From contig CAQOGY010000003.1 in NCBI GenBank assembly GCA_948847595.1, positions 1 through 64,000 of the forward strand: 64,000 nucleotides of DNA. Direction: 5' to 3'. The translations under genes were made by a program, and so were the position numbers. The notes below the pieces were generated by a model, which did no database searches, had not been told where the DNA came from, and was given only the letters and a program-made list of their open reading frames with translations. This stretch comes from an uncultured Bacteroides sp. GTDB lineage: Bacteria; Bacteroidota; Bacteroidia; Bacteroidales; Bacteroidaceae. Of this stretch, positions 52,416-61,440 are shown in pieces; position 1 is the first letter of the stretch, and every line of letters starts with the position of its first letter.

Positions 52416-52793
52416 TTATTTCTGTGGTAGTATCTCGATCCAGTAGTCGTCCGGATCGTTAATGAAATAAAGCCCCATGGCCGTATTTTCAAAACATACA
52501 CAGTTCATTTCTTTGTGATAAGCTCTGACCGCATCATAATCGCCGGCCACACGGAAACAAAGATGGCTTTCATTCTCGCCCAGTTCGTAAGGAGCGGTAT
52601 GGTCTTTCAGCCATGTCAGTTCAAGGAGAAAGCCTGTCTCGCTGTCTGTCAGGTAGACTAATGTGAACGAACTGTCGGAAGCTTCCTTCCGGTGATGTTC
52701 TTTCAGGCCGAGCGCTTTCTCATAAAAAGCGATGCTTCGTTCCAGATTTGTGACATTGATATTAAAATGGTCAAATTTACTTTTTATTTCCAT
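52416..52793 (-). CDS. VOC-family (glyoxalase I-like) protein
   Basis: A small cytosolic metalloprotein of 125 residues with two beta-alpha-beta-beta-beta modules. Metal-ligand candidates are His in FDHFNINVTNLERSIAFYEKALG, Glu in FLLELTWL, His in ESHLCFRV and the terminal Glu in DDYWIEILP. This full H/E/H/E set fits lactoylglutathione lyase-type enzymes. Bacteroides lack glutathione, so the true substrate is uncertain. It lies 13 bp after the DUF4468 gene. Confidence 0.85.
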   Translation of the reverse strand: MEIKSKFDHFNINVTNLERSIAFYEKALGLKEHHRKEASDSSFTLVYLTDSETGFLLELTWLKDHTAPYELGENESHLCFRVAGDYDAVRAYHKEMNCVCFENTAMGLYFINDPDDYWIEILPQK

Positions 52794-52806
52794 TGTGCGA
52801 TCTTCT

Positions 52807-53952
52807 TTATTGTTTCATTAAGAGCTTCACAATCTCTCCGACATATGTGCGGGGTTGTCCGGCTTGCGGAGCGGTTTGTGAAGGAAGTTTCTTACATTCG
52901 ATAACAGCCGAAGGAGTTGTCTGGTTCGGGGCATAAAGCTTCAGCGTGTAGCTGTCCGCCTTTTCGATAGCGTCATAAGACTGGTCGGGCGAAAGCGTGC
53001 AGTAAGCGACAGCCTTGCCTGACTGGTAACCCAGCGCGCCACCGGCATTGGCAGTCATATTTGTCATGTTGAACTCATCCTTTCCGATGCTGATAACTAA
53101 TTTACCGCTTCCCATCAACGCATATACTTCGCCCGGAATCTGCTTCAGATTAACCTCTGTATAGCCCGGCATATCTTTTGAAGCCTTGCCTGCCGGAGTA
53201 GCGGGCGTGAGAGTTGCGGCAGGAATAACTTTCTGAGCAGGTTCGGCAGTTGTAACCTTGACATCTGTCTTGGCATCTGCACCACCAATCACGATCGGGC
53301 CTGCGGCTGCAACGATGGACGGAGCTTTTTGCTCTTCTTCCTTCTTCTTTTTCTCTGCTCTTGGACGGGTATCCGGTGCTCCGAAAGCCACGGCTACATC
53401 CATGAACATATCATCTGCGAAATCTACCGTTTTTCTGCGCCACTTAGCCAGTCCGCGTACCAGTTTGGTCTTTGCTTTGTTAAGCGCATATTTGTCGGTA
53501 ATCCATTCTTCCGCCTTATATTTCTCCGTATCACGGTAGGTGAAACGTATCTTTTCCAGTTCTACCAGGCAGCTTCCCGGTTTGCAGGTAACTGTAATCT
53601 GATAATTGATTAATGTACGATCTAAAGACAGGGCGCTTGAACTGAAAACAATCCATTCCTCACCGACACCCGCAATTGTTCCTTTTGCTTCGTCGGAGTA
53701 AACGACGCGGCTGTCAATATTCTTGTTTTCTTTCAGACGTTCGTTCATCCACTTGGTTATTGTGTCGAAAATTTGTGTCTGACTCATTCCGGGAATCTGG
53801 AATTCCTTGGAGAATACTACTTTACCATCCACTTCGGGAACAGCGCCTACAAGATACCTCGTATCATCTTTTTTGTCTTTTGCAGAGTCTGCCTTCATTG
53901 CCGTCGGCAACATAAGGAACAGGGTAAGAAACAGAATCGTAAATTTATTCAT
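52807..53952 (-). CDS. DUF4468 domain exported protein
   Basis: A 381-residue protein with signal peptide (MNKFTILFLTLFLMLPTAMKA). Residues 35-150 (VFSKEFQIPGMSQTQIFDTITKWM, GTIAGVGEEWIVFSSSALSLDRTLINYQITV) match the DUF4468 TBP-like fold. An Ala/Pro/Lys-rich linker (about 205-265) leads to a second domain. The role is unknown; such proteins are periplasmic in Bacteroidetes. The true start is 53952, because the longer frame overlaps the upstream hydrolase gene. Confidence 0.8.
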   Translation of the reverse strand: MNKFTILFLTLFLMLPTAMKADSAKDKKDDTRYLVGAVPEVDGKVVFSKEFQIPGMSQTQIFDTITKWMNERLKENKNIDSRVVYSDEAKGTIAGVGEEWIVFSSSALSLDRTLINYQITVTCKPGSCLVELEKIRFTYRDTEKYKAEEWITDKYALNKAKTKLVRGLAKWRRKTVDFADDMFMDVAVAFGAPDTRPRAEKKKKEEEQKAPSIVAAAGPIVIGGADAKTDVKVTTAEPAQKVIPAATLTPATPAGKASKDMPGYTEVNLKQIPGEVYALMGSGKLVISIGKDEFNMTNMTANAGGALGYQSGKAVAYCTLSPDQSYDAIEKADSYTLKLYAPNQTTPSAVIECKKLPSQTAPQAGQPRTYVGEIVKLLMKQ

Positions 53953-53965
53953 AATTATAATGTGT

Positions 53966-54697
53966 TTATTTGGTAATTTCAAAACTTTCGCCCCGACGGG
54001 TGATGCTGATAAAACGGCATCCTGCATCTTCGGCAAAACTTTGAAGCGCGTTGCCGCCTTCATAATCTTCACTGAAGTGCATGGGCACAAATATAGTAGT
54101 TTTTATTTGTTCGATGAACTGTTTTGCCCCTTTCATGTAATCTTTTCCCATTCTCCGATCTACCGGAAACAGTACTAAATCAATGATTGGCGCTTTTTCT
54201 TTTAAATATTTAACTTCTGCAAGGAAATCACCGTTGGCTTTTCGTATCTCCGCTTCGGTGGATTCTTCACTCCAGTGCCAGTTGTTCAAGTCTCCGGCAT
54301 GGAAGATACTCCACCCCTGAAGATGAATCAGAAACGAACTGCCGACATCCGTCGAACCGAACGCGTCGATACGGATGGTGTCATCCTCGTATGTCTCTCC
54401 TTTTTTTATATAGACGGCATCTCCGGCTTTGGCGCGGCGTGACTTCAGAATATCTTTGGAAAAAATATATTGAATGTCCGGACGCTGTTCTTTCCACGTC
54501 AATATGTCACGGTTGAAGTGATCGGGGTGGAAATGAGTAGCCAATACGTACAACTTACCCGGCCTTTGCAGCAGATAATCATGTACAATTCCCCGGTTAT
54601 GCTCGGTTTCGGAAGAATCCTTGTAGTAATCAATGATAACGGTTACGCCTTCCGCTTCGATGGCGAAACCGCTGTGATAGATATAATCCAGTGTCAT
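53966..54697 (-). CDS. MBL-fold metallo-hydrolase
   Basis: A cytosolic 243-residue protein of the metallo-beta-lactamase superfamily. Metal motif: ATHFHPDHFNRDI (HxHxDH). Further ligands are in FHAGDLNNWHW and FVPMHFSEDYEGG. It resembles UlaG-like hydrolases in its short form. The substrate is unknown. It is 13 bp upstream of the DUF4468 gene on the same strand. Confidence 0.87.
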   Translation of the reverse strand: MTLDYIYHSGFAIEAEGVTVIIDYYKDSSETEHNRGIVHDYLLQRPGKLYVLATHFHPDHFNRDILTWKEQRPDIQYIFSKDILKSRRAKAGDAVYIKKGETYEDDTIRIDAFGSTDVGSSFLIHLQGWSIFHAGDLNNWHWSEESTEAEIRKANGDFLAEVKYLKEKAPIIDLVLFPVDRRMGKDYMKGAKQFIEQIKTTIFVPMHFSEDYEGGNALQSFAEDAGCRFISITRRGESFEITK

Positions 54698-54764
54698 AAG
54701 CTGAATGTTTTATAGTTGCAATATTACGTATTCTAGTTGGAGTTGCCAAGAAAAATCGACGAAA

Positions 54765-55409
54765 TCAGGGAGCAAGGCGACTGATTTCCCATTCTCCATC
54801 CGGTTGCAGGGTATATAGGAAGCGGTCGTGCAGACGGTTCGGACGTCCCTGCCAAAACTCCATTCTCGTAGGGGTGACGGCATATCCGCCCCAGTTGTCG
54901 GGTCTTTCCACATTTTTTCCTATCCATCGGGCAGCTTCCTTGACAAAAGCCCGCATCAACTGCATCCTGCTTTTGACAGGCTGGCTTTGCGGAGAGATTC
55001 GTGCACCGATCCGGCTTTTATAAGGACGCACACGAAAATATTCATCCGACTCTTCGGGCGGGACTTTGGCAGCCGTTCCTTCTATATGCACCTGCCTTTC
55101 GAGCGCATGCCACACAAAAGAAAGGGAGATATATGGATTTTGTGCCAACTGCCTTCCTTTGCGACTTTCGTAATTCGTGTAAAAGACAAACTTTCCGTCA
55201 TGGAGCCCTTTCAGCAACACAGTGCGTGTGGATGGCCTTCCTTCGGGAGACACAGTGCCCACAATGACAGCGGTCGGCTCGTCCACCTCTGCGTCAATCG
55301 CTTCTTGCAGCCAACGGCTGAAAAGCGAAAGCGGGTCGCCGGGAAGTTCATTTTCCCGCAACCCGCTTCTGGTATATTCCTGTCGGATATCAGCTAGATT
55401 TGTTTTCAT
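54765..55409 (-). CDS. pdxH: Pyridoxamine 5'-phosphate oxidase PdxH
   Basis: An FMN enzyme that makes pyridoxal 5'-phosphate from PNP or PMP with O2. The 214 residues cover the whole family: RQEYTRSGLRENELPGDPLSLF, STRTVLLKG, FYTNYESRKGRQL, SRIGARISPQSQPV and the C-terminal FWQGRPNRLHDRFLY, which binds the substrate. Oxygen use in an anaerobe is curious but common in Bacteroides. It shares a strand with, but is 67 bp away from, the hydrolase downstream. Confidence 0.96.
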   Translation of the reverse strand: MKTNLADIRQEYTRSGLRENELPGDPLSLFSRWLQEAIDAEVDEPTAVIVGTVSPEGRPSTRTVLLKGLHDGKFVFYTNYESRKGRQLAQNPYISLSFVWHALERQVHIEGTAAKVPPEESDEYFRVRPYKSRIGARISPQSQPVKSRMQLMRAFVKEAARWIGKNVERPDNWGGYAVTPTRMEFWQGRPNRLHDRFLYTLQPDGEWEISRLAP

Positions 55410-55440
55410 CTATAAACAGTAACTTCTAATTAATAATCCA

Positions 55441-56145
55441 TCACATGGGTACTTCTATCAATAGAATATGTGAGTCCTTCAATGTTTCCAGTTCAAAACT
55501 GTTGGTTTCATAAATACCCATTCCGTCGCGGCGTTTCATCACTTCGCCTTCTACTACAATTTCTCCTTCGATAAGAAATATATATACACCTGCATGACTC
55601 TGATGCATATGATAACCTAATTTCTTTCCGGCTTCCACCTTGCCGATAGAGAACCATGTATCTTGCAAAAGGGAAGCGGGCGTACTGCCGTCGGGTGATA
55701 CGATTACCGCCAACTCATTCGGGCGTTCCAGTTCGGTGATATTGAAGTCCTGGTAAACGGGACGCGTATTCCGTTCTCTCGGCATAATCCATATTTGCAG
55801 AAATTCCACCGGTTCTACAGGACTTGCATTCATTTCACTATGGAAAATTCCTGTTCCGGCACTCATGGTCTGGATTTCCCCGACGGTGATAATCCGGCTG
55901 TTCTTCTTGCTGTCTCCATGTTGCAGATGTCCTTTCAGGGGAATCGAAACGATTTCCATATTCTTGTGCGGATGCGTCTGGAATCCTTCTCCGGGGGCGA
56001 CCTTGTCATCATTCAGGACACGGAGGGCACCGAAATTGATACGGTCGGAGTCGAAATATTCATCGAAACTGAATGTATGGTAACTATCCAGCCAATCGTA
56101 TTGGGAATGTCCTCTTGTATCAGCCTTATGTATAACTTTCTTCAT
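55441..56145 (-). CDS. Pirin-family (YhhW-like) cupin protein
   Basis: A two-domain cupin of 234 residues. The metal motif is FQTHPHKNMEIVSIPLKGHLQHGD with a later Glu/His (GIFHSEMN), as in quercetinase-type pirins; the second cupin starts near LGYHMHQSHAGVYIF. The in vivo substrate is unknown. A strong AAGGAGA Shine-Dalgarno lies 8 bp before the ATG at 56145, unusual for Bacteroides, where such sites are often weak. It decides the start against 56187. Confidence 0.88.
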   Translation of the reverse strand: MKKVIHKADTRGHSQYDWLDSYHTFSFDEYFDSDRINFGALRVLNDDKVAPGEGFQTHPHKNMEIVSIPLKGHLQHGDSKKNSRIITVGEIQTMSAGTGIFHSEMNASPVEPVEFLQIWIMPRERNTRPVYQDFNITELERPNELAVIVSPDGSTPASLLQDTWFSIGKVEAGKKLGYHMHQSHAGVYIFLIEGEIVVEGEVMKRRDGMGIYETNSFELETLKDSHILLIEVPM

Positions 56146-56205
56146 AATTTTCTCCTTTTTCTTGTTGATTATATATCCTGTAAACAAAGCAATAGACTAA
56201 AAGTT

Positions 56206-57210
56206 TTATCTCTTCACTTCATTTAGCAGAGGTTTGTGATTGATGAAATCTTTTATGTTTTGCAAGGTTGTCAGGGCAATATTCTCCATCGCTTCGCGTG
56301 TGAAGAATGCCTGATGGGAGGTGACAATCACATTATTGAACGAGAGTAGGCGGGCAAGCACATCATCGTCGATGATGCGGTCGGACTGGTCTTCGTAGAA
56401 GTACTCACTTTCTTCTTCATATACGTCCAGACCTGCGGAACCGATTTTCTTATTCTTTAACCCTTCAATCAGCGCATTGGTATGAATCAACTGTCCGCGA
56501 CCGGTATTGATAATCATCACTCCGTCTTTCATCTTGCTGATGGAGTAGTCATTAATAAGATATTTCGTTTCTTCAGTGAGCGGGCAGTGTAGCGAGATAA
56601 TATCCGAACTATGATATAATTCGTCCAGTGAAGTATAAACAATCTGCTCTTCCCGTGCAAAGTTATAATCAGGGTATAGGTCGTAAGCCAGCACATTCAT
56701 GCCAAACCCTCTTAAGATATGAATCAGGATTTTCGCTATTTTCCCAGTGCCGATGATACCTGCTGTCTTTCCGTGCATATCAAATCCCATCAAGCCATGA
56801 AGGGAGAAATTGCCGTCTTTAGTACGCCAGGAAGCACGTGGAATTTTACGATTCAACGATAGCATAAGAGCTACCGTATATTCGGCAGTCGCATAGGGTG
56901 AGTAGGCAGGTACGCGTACAACGGTAATTCCGGCAGTGGCAGCCGCATCCAGATCCACATTGTTGAATCCGGCACATCGCAGCGCCAGCAGTTTTACTCC
57001 ATTAGCTGCCATGATGCGGATTACTTCTGCATCGGCAACATCATTTACGAAGATACATACAACATCTGCGCCTTGCGTCAGTAGTACATTGTTCTTATTC
57101 AGATTTCCTTTGTAATAGCGTATCTCAAATCCGAATTCTTTGTTTCTATCATTGAAAGAAGATTCGTCATAAGGCTTTGTGCCAAAAAATGCAATAGTAT
57201 AGCCCATCAT
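56206..57210 (-). CDS. ldhA: D-lactate dehydrogenase-type 2-hydroxyacid dehydrogenase
   Basis: A 334-residue cytosolic NAD-dependent enzyme that reduces pyruvate to D-lactate. The Rossmann motif is AGIIGTGKIAKILIHIL. Catalytic residues lie in NTGRGQLIHT (Arg), GLDVYEEESEYFYED (Glu) and VTSHQAFFTREA (His). The EYFYED insertion is typical of true D-LDH rather than other family members. It opens with ATGATG, and the second ATG (57207) is equally possible. It probably serves redox balance in fermentation. Confidence 0.92.
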   Translation of the reverse strand: MMGYTIAFFGTKPYDESSFNDRNKEFGFEIRYYKGNLNKNNVLLTQGADVVCIFVNDVADAEVIRIMAANGVKLLALRCAGFNNVDLDAAATAGITVVRVPAYSPYATAEYTVALMLSLNRKIPRASWRTKDGNFSLHGLMGFDMHGKTAGIIGTGKIAKILIHILRGFGMNVLAYDLYPDYNFAREEQIVYTSLDELYHSSDIISLHCPLTEETKYLINDYSISKMKDGVMIINTGRGQLIHTNALIEGLKNKKIGSAGLDVYEEESEYFYEDQSDRIIDDDVLARLLSFNNVIVTSHQAFFTREAMENIALTTLQNIKDFINHKPLLNEVKR

Positions 57211-57382
57211 ATTATTCTATAATTTATTATACTATAAAAACGTAAAAACAGGTGGATTTGTTTGCTTCCCGATTGATGATAAATGTAGATTGTTTCATTA
57301 GAAACAGTTTGTTTTTTCAATTAAAATGGGTGGGTAAATGAAAATAAATGCACAAACATATGTCTCGTGTGCAATAATATTG

Positions 57383-57390
57383 TATCTTTG
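57383..57390 (+). promoter_or_regulatory. -7 promoter box for the FadL-like gene
   Basis: TATCTTTG lies 29 bp before the start codon at 57419. Confidence 0.5.
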
Positions 57391-57418
57391 CGCCCGAAAT
57401 AATTTAAAAAAGATTTAG

Positions 57419-58744
57419 ATGAGAAAAATTTCCTTGATTGGATTTGTAATGCTAATCGTTTCAATTCCAACTTTTGCCGGAGGTCTTCTGACAAATACTA
57501 ATCAACATGTGGCTTTTTTGAGAATGTTGGCACGTGGTGCTTCCATTGATATTGACGGTGTTTATTCTAATCCTGCCGGTTTGGCTTTCTTACCGGGTGA
57601 TGGTCTTTATCTTTCTTTGAACGGACAAAGTGCTTATCAGACACGTAATATAGATATGACATTTCCTCTGTTCCCCGAAGATGGACACAGACGTTATTAT
57701 AAAGGTAAAGCTTCTGCTCCTTTCATTCCTAGTTTTCAGGGTGCATATAAAAAAGGTGATTGGACTATTTCAGGTAGTTTCGCTGTTGTAGGTGGTGGTG
57801 GAAAAGCATCTTTCGATGATGGTTTAGGCATGTTCGATTCAATGATAATAGGTACAATCAGCCAAGCTACTGGAGGAGTGGTAACTCCCTCTATGTACTC
57901 TATCAATAGCGCAATGGATGGAAGCCAATTTATTTATGGTGTTCAATTAGGTTTGTCGTATAAGATAAAAGATTGGTTGTCTGTTTTTGCCGGTGGGCGT
58001 ATGAACTATTTTAGTGGTGGATATGAAGGATTTTTAACAGCAAAAGTGAATAATGATCTGCCGAATATGCCAGCAGGTACAGAACTGGCTGGTATAGAAC
58101 TGGATTGCGATCAGACAGGTTGGGGAATTACACCGATTCTTGGTGCTGATGTAAAATTAGGAAAATGGAATATCGGCTTGAAATATGAATTCATGACAAG
58201 TTTGAATCTTGAAAATAAAACCAAAAAGGCAGAAGTTCGTCAGAATGGAGTTGTAATGGGAGAAGAAGGAAACCCATTGGCTGATTATAAGGACGGTGTA
58301 AACACTCCGAGTGATATTCCGGCTTTACTGACTGCTGCTGTTGGTTATGAAATCCTTCCCACACTTCGTGCGTCTGTGGAATACCACCATTTCTTTGATA
58401 AAGCCGCAGGTATGGCAAATGATAAACAAAAAGCTTTGAAACATGGTACACATGAAATTTTAGTTGGTGCAGAGTGGGATGTAACCAAGCAACTGACTAT
58501 CAGTGGCGGTTATCAAAATACAGATTATGGACTGGCAGATGATTTTCAAAGTGATATTAGCTTCTCTTGTGATTCTTACTCACTTGGCTTCGGTGCTGCA
58601 ATTAAGATGACTAAGCATTTGACAATGAATGTCGCTTATTTTTGGACAAATTATAAGGATTATAATAAAGTGACAGAAATCTCAGCAACTACTTACAGCC
58701 GTACAAATAAAGTATTTGGTCTTGGTGTAGATTATAAGTTCTAA
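57419..58744 (+). CDS. OmpP1/FadL/TodX-family outer-membrane transporter
   Basis: An outer-membrane beta-barrel of 441 residues with signal peptide (ending TFAGG). The early block GASIDIDGVYSNPAGLAFLPGDGLYLSLNGQ is the FadL-family hatch region. Paired beta strands fill the rest and the protein ends in DYKF. FadL proteins pass hydrophobic molecules such as fatty acids; the Bacteroides substrate is not known. It has its own promoter and a strong terminator. Confidence 0.85.
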   Translation: MRKISLIGFVMLIVSIPTFAGGLLTNTNQHVAFLRMLARGASIDIDGVYSNPAGLAFLPGDGLYLSLNGQSAYQTRNIDMTFPLFPEDGHRRYYKGKASAPFIPSFQGAYKKGDWTISGSFAVVGGGGKASFDDGLGMFDSMIIGTISQATGGVVTPSMYSINSAMDGSQFIYGVQLGLSYKIKDWLSVFAGGRMNYFSGGYEGFLTAKVNNDLPNMPAGTELAGIELDCDQTGWGITPILGADVKLGKWNIGLKYEFMTSLNLENKTKKAEVRQNGVVMGEEGNPLADYKDGVNTPSDIPALLTAAVGYEILPTLRASVEYHHFFDKAAGMANDKQKALKHGTHEILVGAEWDVTKQLTISGGYQNTDYGLADDFQSDISFSCDSYSLGFGAAIKMTKHLTMNVAYFWTNYKDYNKVTEISATTYSRTNKVFGLGVDYKF

Positions 58745-58773
58745 ATTTCACAATCCAACCTTTTATATATAAA

Positions 58774-58816
58774 GGAGCCGTCTCAAACAACTGTTTTGAG
58801 ACGGCTTCTTTGTTTT
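58774..58816 (+). terminator. Terminator of the FadL-like gene
   Basis: A 12-bp perfect stem (AGCCGTCTCAAA at 58776-58787, TTTGAGACGGCT at 58795-58806), extended by two pairs, is followed by a T-rich tract. It also lies just past the stop of the convergent porin gene. Confidence 0.8.
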
Positions 58817-58824
58817 ATATTAAT

Positions 58825-60114
58825 TTAGAAAGAATACTGTACCAGCATATTCAACCGGTTGGCATGACGGGTTGAAGAACTGAAATCACTGCGCCATCCC
58901 CTCAAATACTCGACGCCCACTTGCAGATTACTGCTTACATTCCAGAAAGCATTGGCTACAAGATACTGTCCCTTGCGGTAAGATTCCGGATTTTCGCTTG
59001 GATATCCGTTCTCAGAATAAAGTCTGGATAAACTATATGTTCCGGAAACAAAGAAACTCGGGCAAAAATTATATTGCAGTCCGGCATACCATCCCAACAT
59101 CGGAAGAACCTGCATTTTTCCTTCATCGTCAGGATCGGGAACAATGTCCACATTGAGATTGCTTAAATCATTCAGATAAGAACCGATACCCTTACCATAA
59201 TTGAACTGTCCGTAAACCTGCAACTTCTTTGTGATATTGAATGTAGTGGATGCCTGCAAACCGAATCCGGTAGTCGAATAAGCCTTGTCATATACATTAC
59301 TTGAATAAGTCATACTGCGTACGATTGCGCCAAGTTTGATATGACTGCTACTGTTCCAGTTATATTGTGCGGAAGCGGCAAAGTCCGGCATCCGTTGGGT
59401 GTTGACGGAAACATCGCTGTTGGTAGTGCCGTCTACCGAAGGCATTTCCATGGCAACGCCGAATTTCCAGTTTTTCAACTTGTCGCACATATAGCTTAAT
59501 TGCGTGGTGCGGTAGAACGCCGAACCGTTAGGGCCTGCAAAGTCGATAGTAGGAGGAAGCGCGGAAAGATCCATGAACGAACCATAACTATATCCGATGG
59601 TAAAACCGAGGAATTGCGCATACGCATTTTGCAATTCAAAAGTCTTTCCGTCTCCGCGGAAGTTACCGGCGGTGTAAACCACGAAGTCACCGAGATGTTT
59701 CGTACGTCCCACCAGTTTAAGGAATAGGGTGGAAGTGGTGATGTCCATCTGGAACTGATTCCTTGCAAAATTTCCCTTTCCCGGTTGGGGAATCAATGCC
59801 GGATAGAAATCGACGTCGTCAACGATACCGTTAAAGTCATACTCTGCCGTTGCACGGACATAACCGCCGATGCCCAATGCAAACTTACCCTTCTGGTCAG
59901 TCAGCAGAAAGCGGGGAGCGTTCGGGTCATGGAAACGCATCTGCGAACGGTCGTTCATGATCCGGATAATTTCATCTCCTGCCTTATCACGAGAGACAAA
60001 CATGATGGAATTGGGTTCTTCATCTTCGATGATTACCTTCTTTTGTGCATGGGCACAGAGGGGGAAGATTCCCATCCCCAGTAGCATAGCTACCATTTTA
60101 AAACTAGTTTTCAT
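58825..60114 (-). CDS. DcaP/OprP-like outer-membrane porin
   Basis: A 429-residue protein with signal peptide (ending AHAQ), a short charged N-terminal segment (IMNDRSQMRFHDPNAPRF) and a barrel of alternating strands ending VQYSF. The pattern GGYVRATAEYDFNGI and NQFQMDITTSTLFLKLVG fits porins of the DcaP type. Such porins pass small anionic solutes in other bacteria; here the substrate is unknown. Confidence 0.8.
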   Translation of the reverse strand: MKTSFKMVAMLLGMGIFPLCAHAQKKVIIEDEEPNSIMFVSRDKAGDEIIRIMNDRSQMRFHDPNAPRFLLTDQKGKFALGIGGYVRATAEYDFNGIVDDVDFYPALIPQPGKGNFARNQFQMDITTSTLFLKLVGRTKHLGDFVVYTAGNFRGDGKTFELQNAYAQFLGFTIGYSYGSFMDLSALPPTIDFAGPNGSAFYRTTQLSYMCDKLKNWKFGVAMEMPSVDGTTNSDVSVNTQRMPDFAASAQYNWNSSSHIKLGAIVRSMTYSSNVYDKAYSTTGFGLQASTTFNITKKLQVYGQFNYGKGIGSYLNDLSNLNVDIVPDPDDEGKMQVLPMLGWYAGLQYNFCPSFFVSGTYSLSRLYSENGYPSENPESYRKGQYLVANAFWNVSSNLQVGVEYLRGWRSDFSSSTRHANRLNMLVQYSF

Positions 60115-60277
60115 TATCAGTTAAGTTTTAGGTGAATGCCCAATGAACAACTAAAAAAAGAAATGGTTGAGAGGGGCAAAGGAAAAATTGCCAAACTAAC
60201 CGGAAGAATTGCTATTTATAATCATTCTAAAAAAACGGAACTTTGTACCGTACTAATCAGATAAAAGAAATACGACG

Positions 60278-60781
60278 ATGGGAAAAGTAGAATTTACTCA
60301 AGGAATATTAGACATACAGCCGGATTTGCACCGCTTCGCATATAAGCTCACTGCAAACCGTGATTCAGCTAATGATTTGGTTCAGGACTGTGTGTTGCAA
60401 GCATTGGACAATCATGAGAAGTTTACGTATAGCAAGAATCTGAAAGGATGGATGTACACTCTCATGCGTAACATCTTTGTCAATAACTATCGCCGTACTG
60501 TCCGCGAAATGAATATCATGGATGATACCTATTCTGTAAATCAACAGCACATGATTGAAGACGAAGATGGTGGCAAGTTTGAGTTTGCCTATGATATGAA
60601 GCAATTGTATCGTGTGTTACATACCATTCCCGACGATATGAAAGTACCTTTCCAGATGTTTGTCGCCGGATTTAAGTATAGAGAAATTGCCGAGAAACTA
60701 GGATTGCCGATGGGGACGGTGAAAAGCCGTTTGTTCTTCATCCGTAAACGGTTGAAAGAAGAATTGAAAGATTTCTCCTGA
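60278..60781 (+). CDS. ECF-type RNA polymerase sigma factor, no adjacent anti-sigma
   Basis: A 167-residue sigma-70 family protein with region 2 (LHRFAYKLTANRDSANDLVQDCVLQALDNHEKF, NLKGWMYTLMRNIFVNNYRR) and region 4 (VPFQMFVAGFKYREIAEKLGLPMGTVKSRLFFIRKRLKEEL). It resembles RpoE-like ECF factors. There is no FecR-type anti-sigma or SusC neighbour. It lies alone, convergent with the coiled-coil gene, so it may be controlled at the transcription level or by a distant partner. Confidence 0.93.
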   Translation: MGKVEFTQGILDIQPDLHRFAYKLTANRDSANDLVQDCVLQALDNHEKFTYSKNLKGWMYTLMRNIFVNNYRRTVREMNIMDDTYSVNQQHMIEDEDGGKFEFAYDMKQLYRVLHTIPDDMKVPFQMFVAGFKYREIAEKLGLPMGTVKSRLFFIRKRLKEELKDFS

Positions 60782-60825
60782 TACAATTCTTTTTGATTGA
60801 GTGATGTGTTTTAAGGTCAAAGTGA

Positions 60826-60870
60826 TGAGCCTTCCTGCCATAGACGACAACTGGCGGGAAGGCTCATTTT
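60826..60870. terminator. Bidirectional terminator after the ECF sigma gene
   Basis: A perfect 15-bp stem (TGAGCCTTCCTGCCA at 60826-60840 with 60852-60866) is followed by TTTT. It lies between convergent genes. Confidence 0.8.
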
Positions 60871-60874
60871 GTTG

Positions 60875-61159
60875 TTAATCCATCATTTCCTGGACTCTGT
60901 GTTTAGCCTTTTGAGCAGTCTCCTGCGCGGTATGGGCTGCTTCCGTGGCTTTTTCTTTCACTGTGTTAGTCGCTTCTGTCGCTTTTTCCTGAGCAACATG
61001 TGCGGCATGTTGTACTTTCTTTTTCAAGCTTTCGCCCGAATGTGAACTCGCTTCGGCACCTCTTTCCTTAGCTTCTTCGGCTCTCTCTTCAGCAAGCCGG
61101 GCATTTTTCTTTTCCTGCATTGCTGCTTCTTTTACGTCTTTCTTAAATTGATGTTCCAT
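60875..61159 (-). CDS. Small Ala/Lys/Glu-rich amphipathic helical protein, LEA-like
   Basis: A 94-residue protein with no signal peptide or hydrophobic segment. It is almost all Ala, Lys, Glu, Gln, Thr and His. The C-terminal half has 11-residue-like repeats (VAQEKATEATN, TVKEKATEAAH, TAQETAQKAKH), the pattern of group-3 late-embryogenesis-abundant proteins, which protect proteins or membranes under desiccation or osmotic stress. That role is suggested only by composition. Confidence 0.65.
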   Translation of the reverse strand: MEHQFKKDVKEAAMQEKKNARLAEERAEEAKERGAEASSHSGESLKKKVQHAAHVAQEKATEATNTVKEKATEAAHTAQETAQKAKHRVQEMMD

Positions 61160-61353
61160 GATCTGGTCTTTTAGTTAAACATGGATTTTAAACACGTGGC
61201 CGTCTGAAAAGGATTCCCCGATTAGGAAATTTTCATTCTTTTTCATTCATCCAAATATTTGTATAGGTAGCATCCTTCCTTTTTATCGAGGATATTCATG
61301 AGTTGCAACCGGTCAATCATCAAATATCTTTTGCTTTTTCATAGTTTTTCCTC

Positions 61354-61361
61354 TATCTTTG
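61354..61361 (+). promoter_or_regulatory. -7 promoter box for the queuosine transporter operon
   Basis: TATCTTTG sits 78 bp before the ATG. The predicted leader (about 61368-61439) is long enough to contain the riboswitch candidate. Confidence 0.55.
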
Positions 61362-61400
61362 CAGCCCGAAAGAAAAAGAAAGTATGATGCCGTGAATAGC

Positions 61401-61440
61401 GGTCGTGTATTCTAGAACACCACGTAAAAAACAGGAATTA
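61401..61440 (+). ncRNA. Candidate preQ1-I riboswitch
   Basis: The leader ends with stem CGTG (61404-61407), loop containing TTCTAG and AACAC, stem CACG (61421-61424), then TAAAAAACAGGAA before the ATG. This matches the preQ1 class I layout (stem, UUCUAG...ACAC, stem, A-rich tail). The tail AGGAA is the ribosome site and can pair with TTCT in the loop as the pseudoknot, implying translational control. The next gene is a queuosine-precursor transporter. Not verified with a covariance model. Confidence 0.6.
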
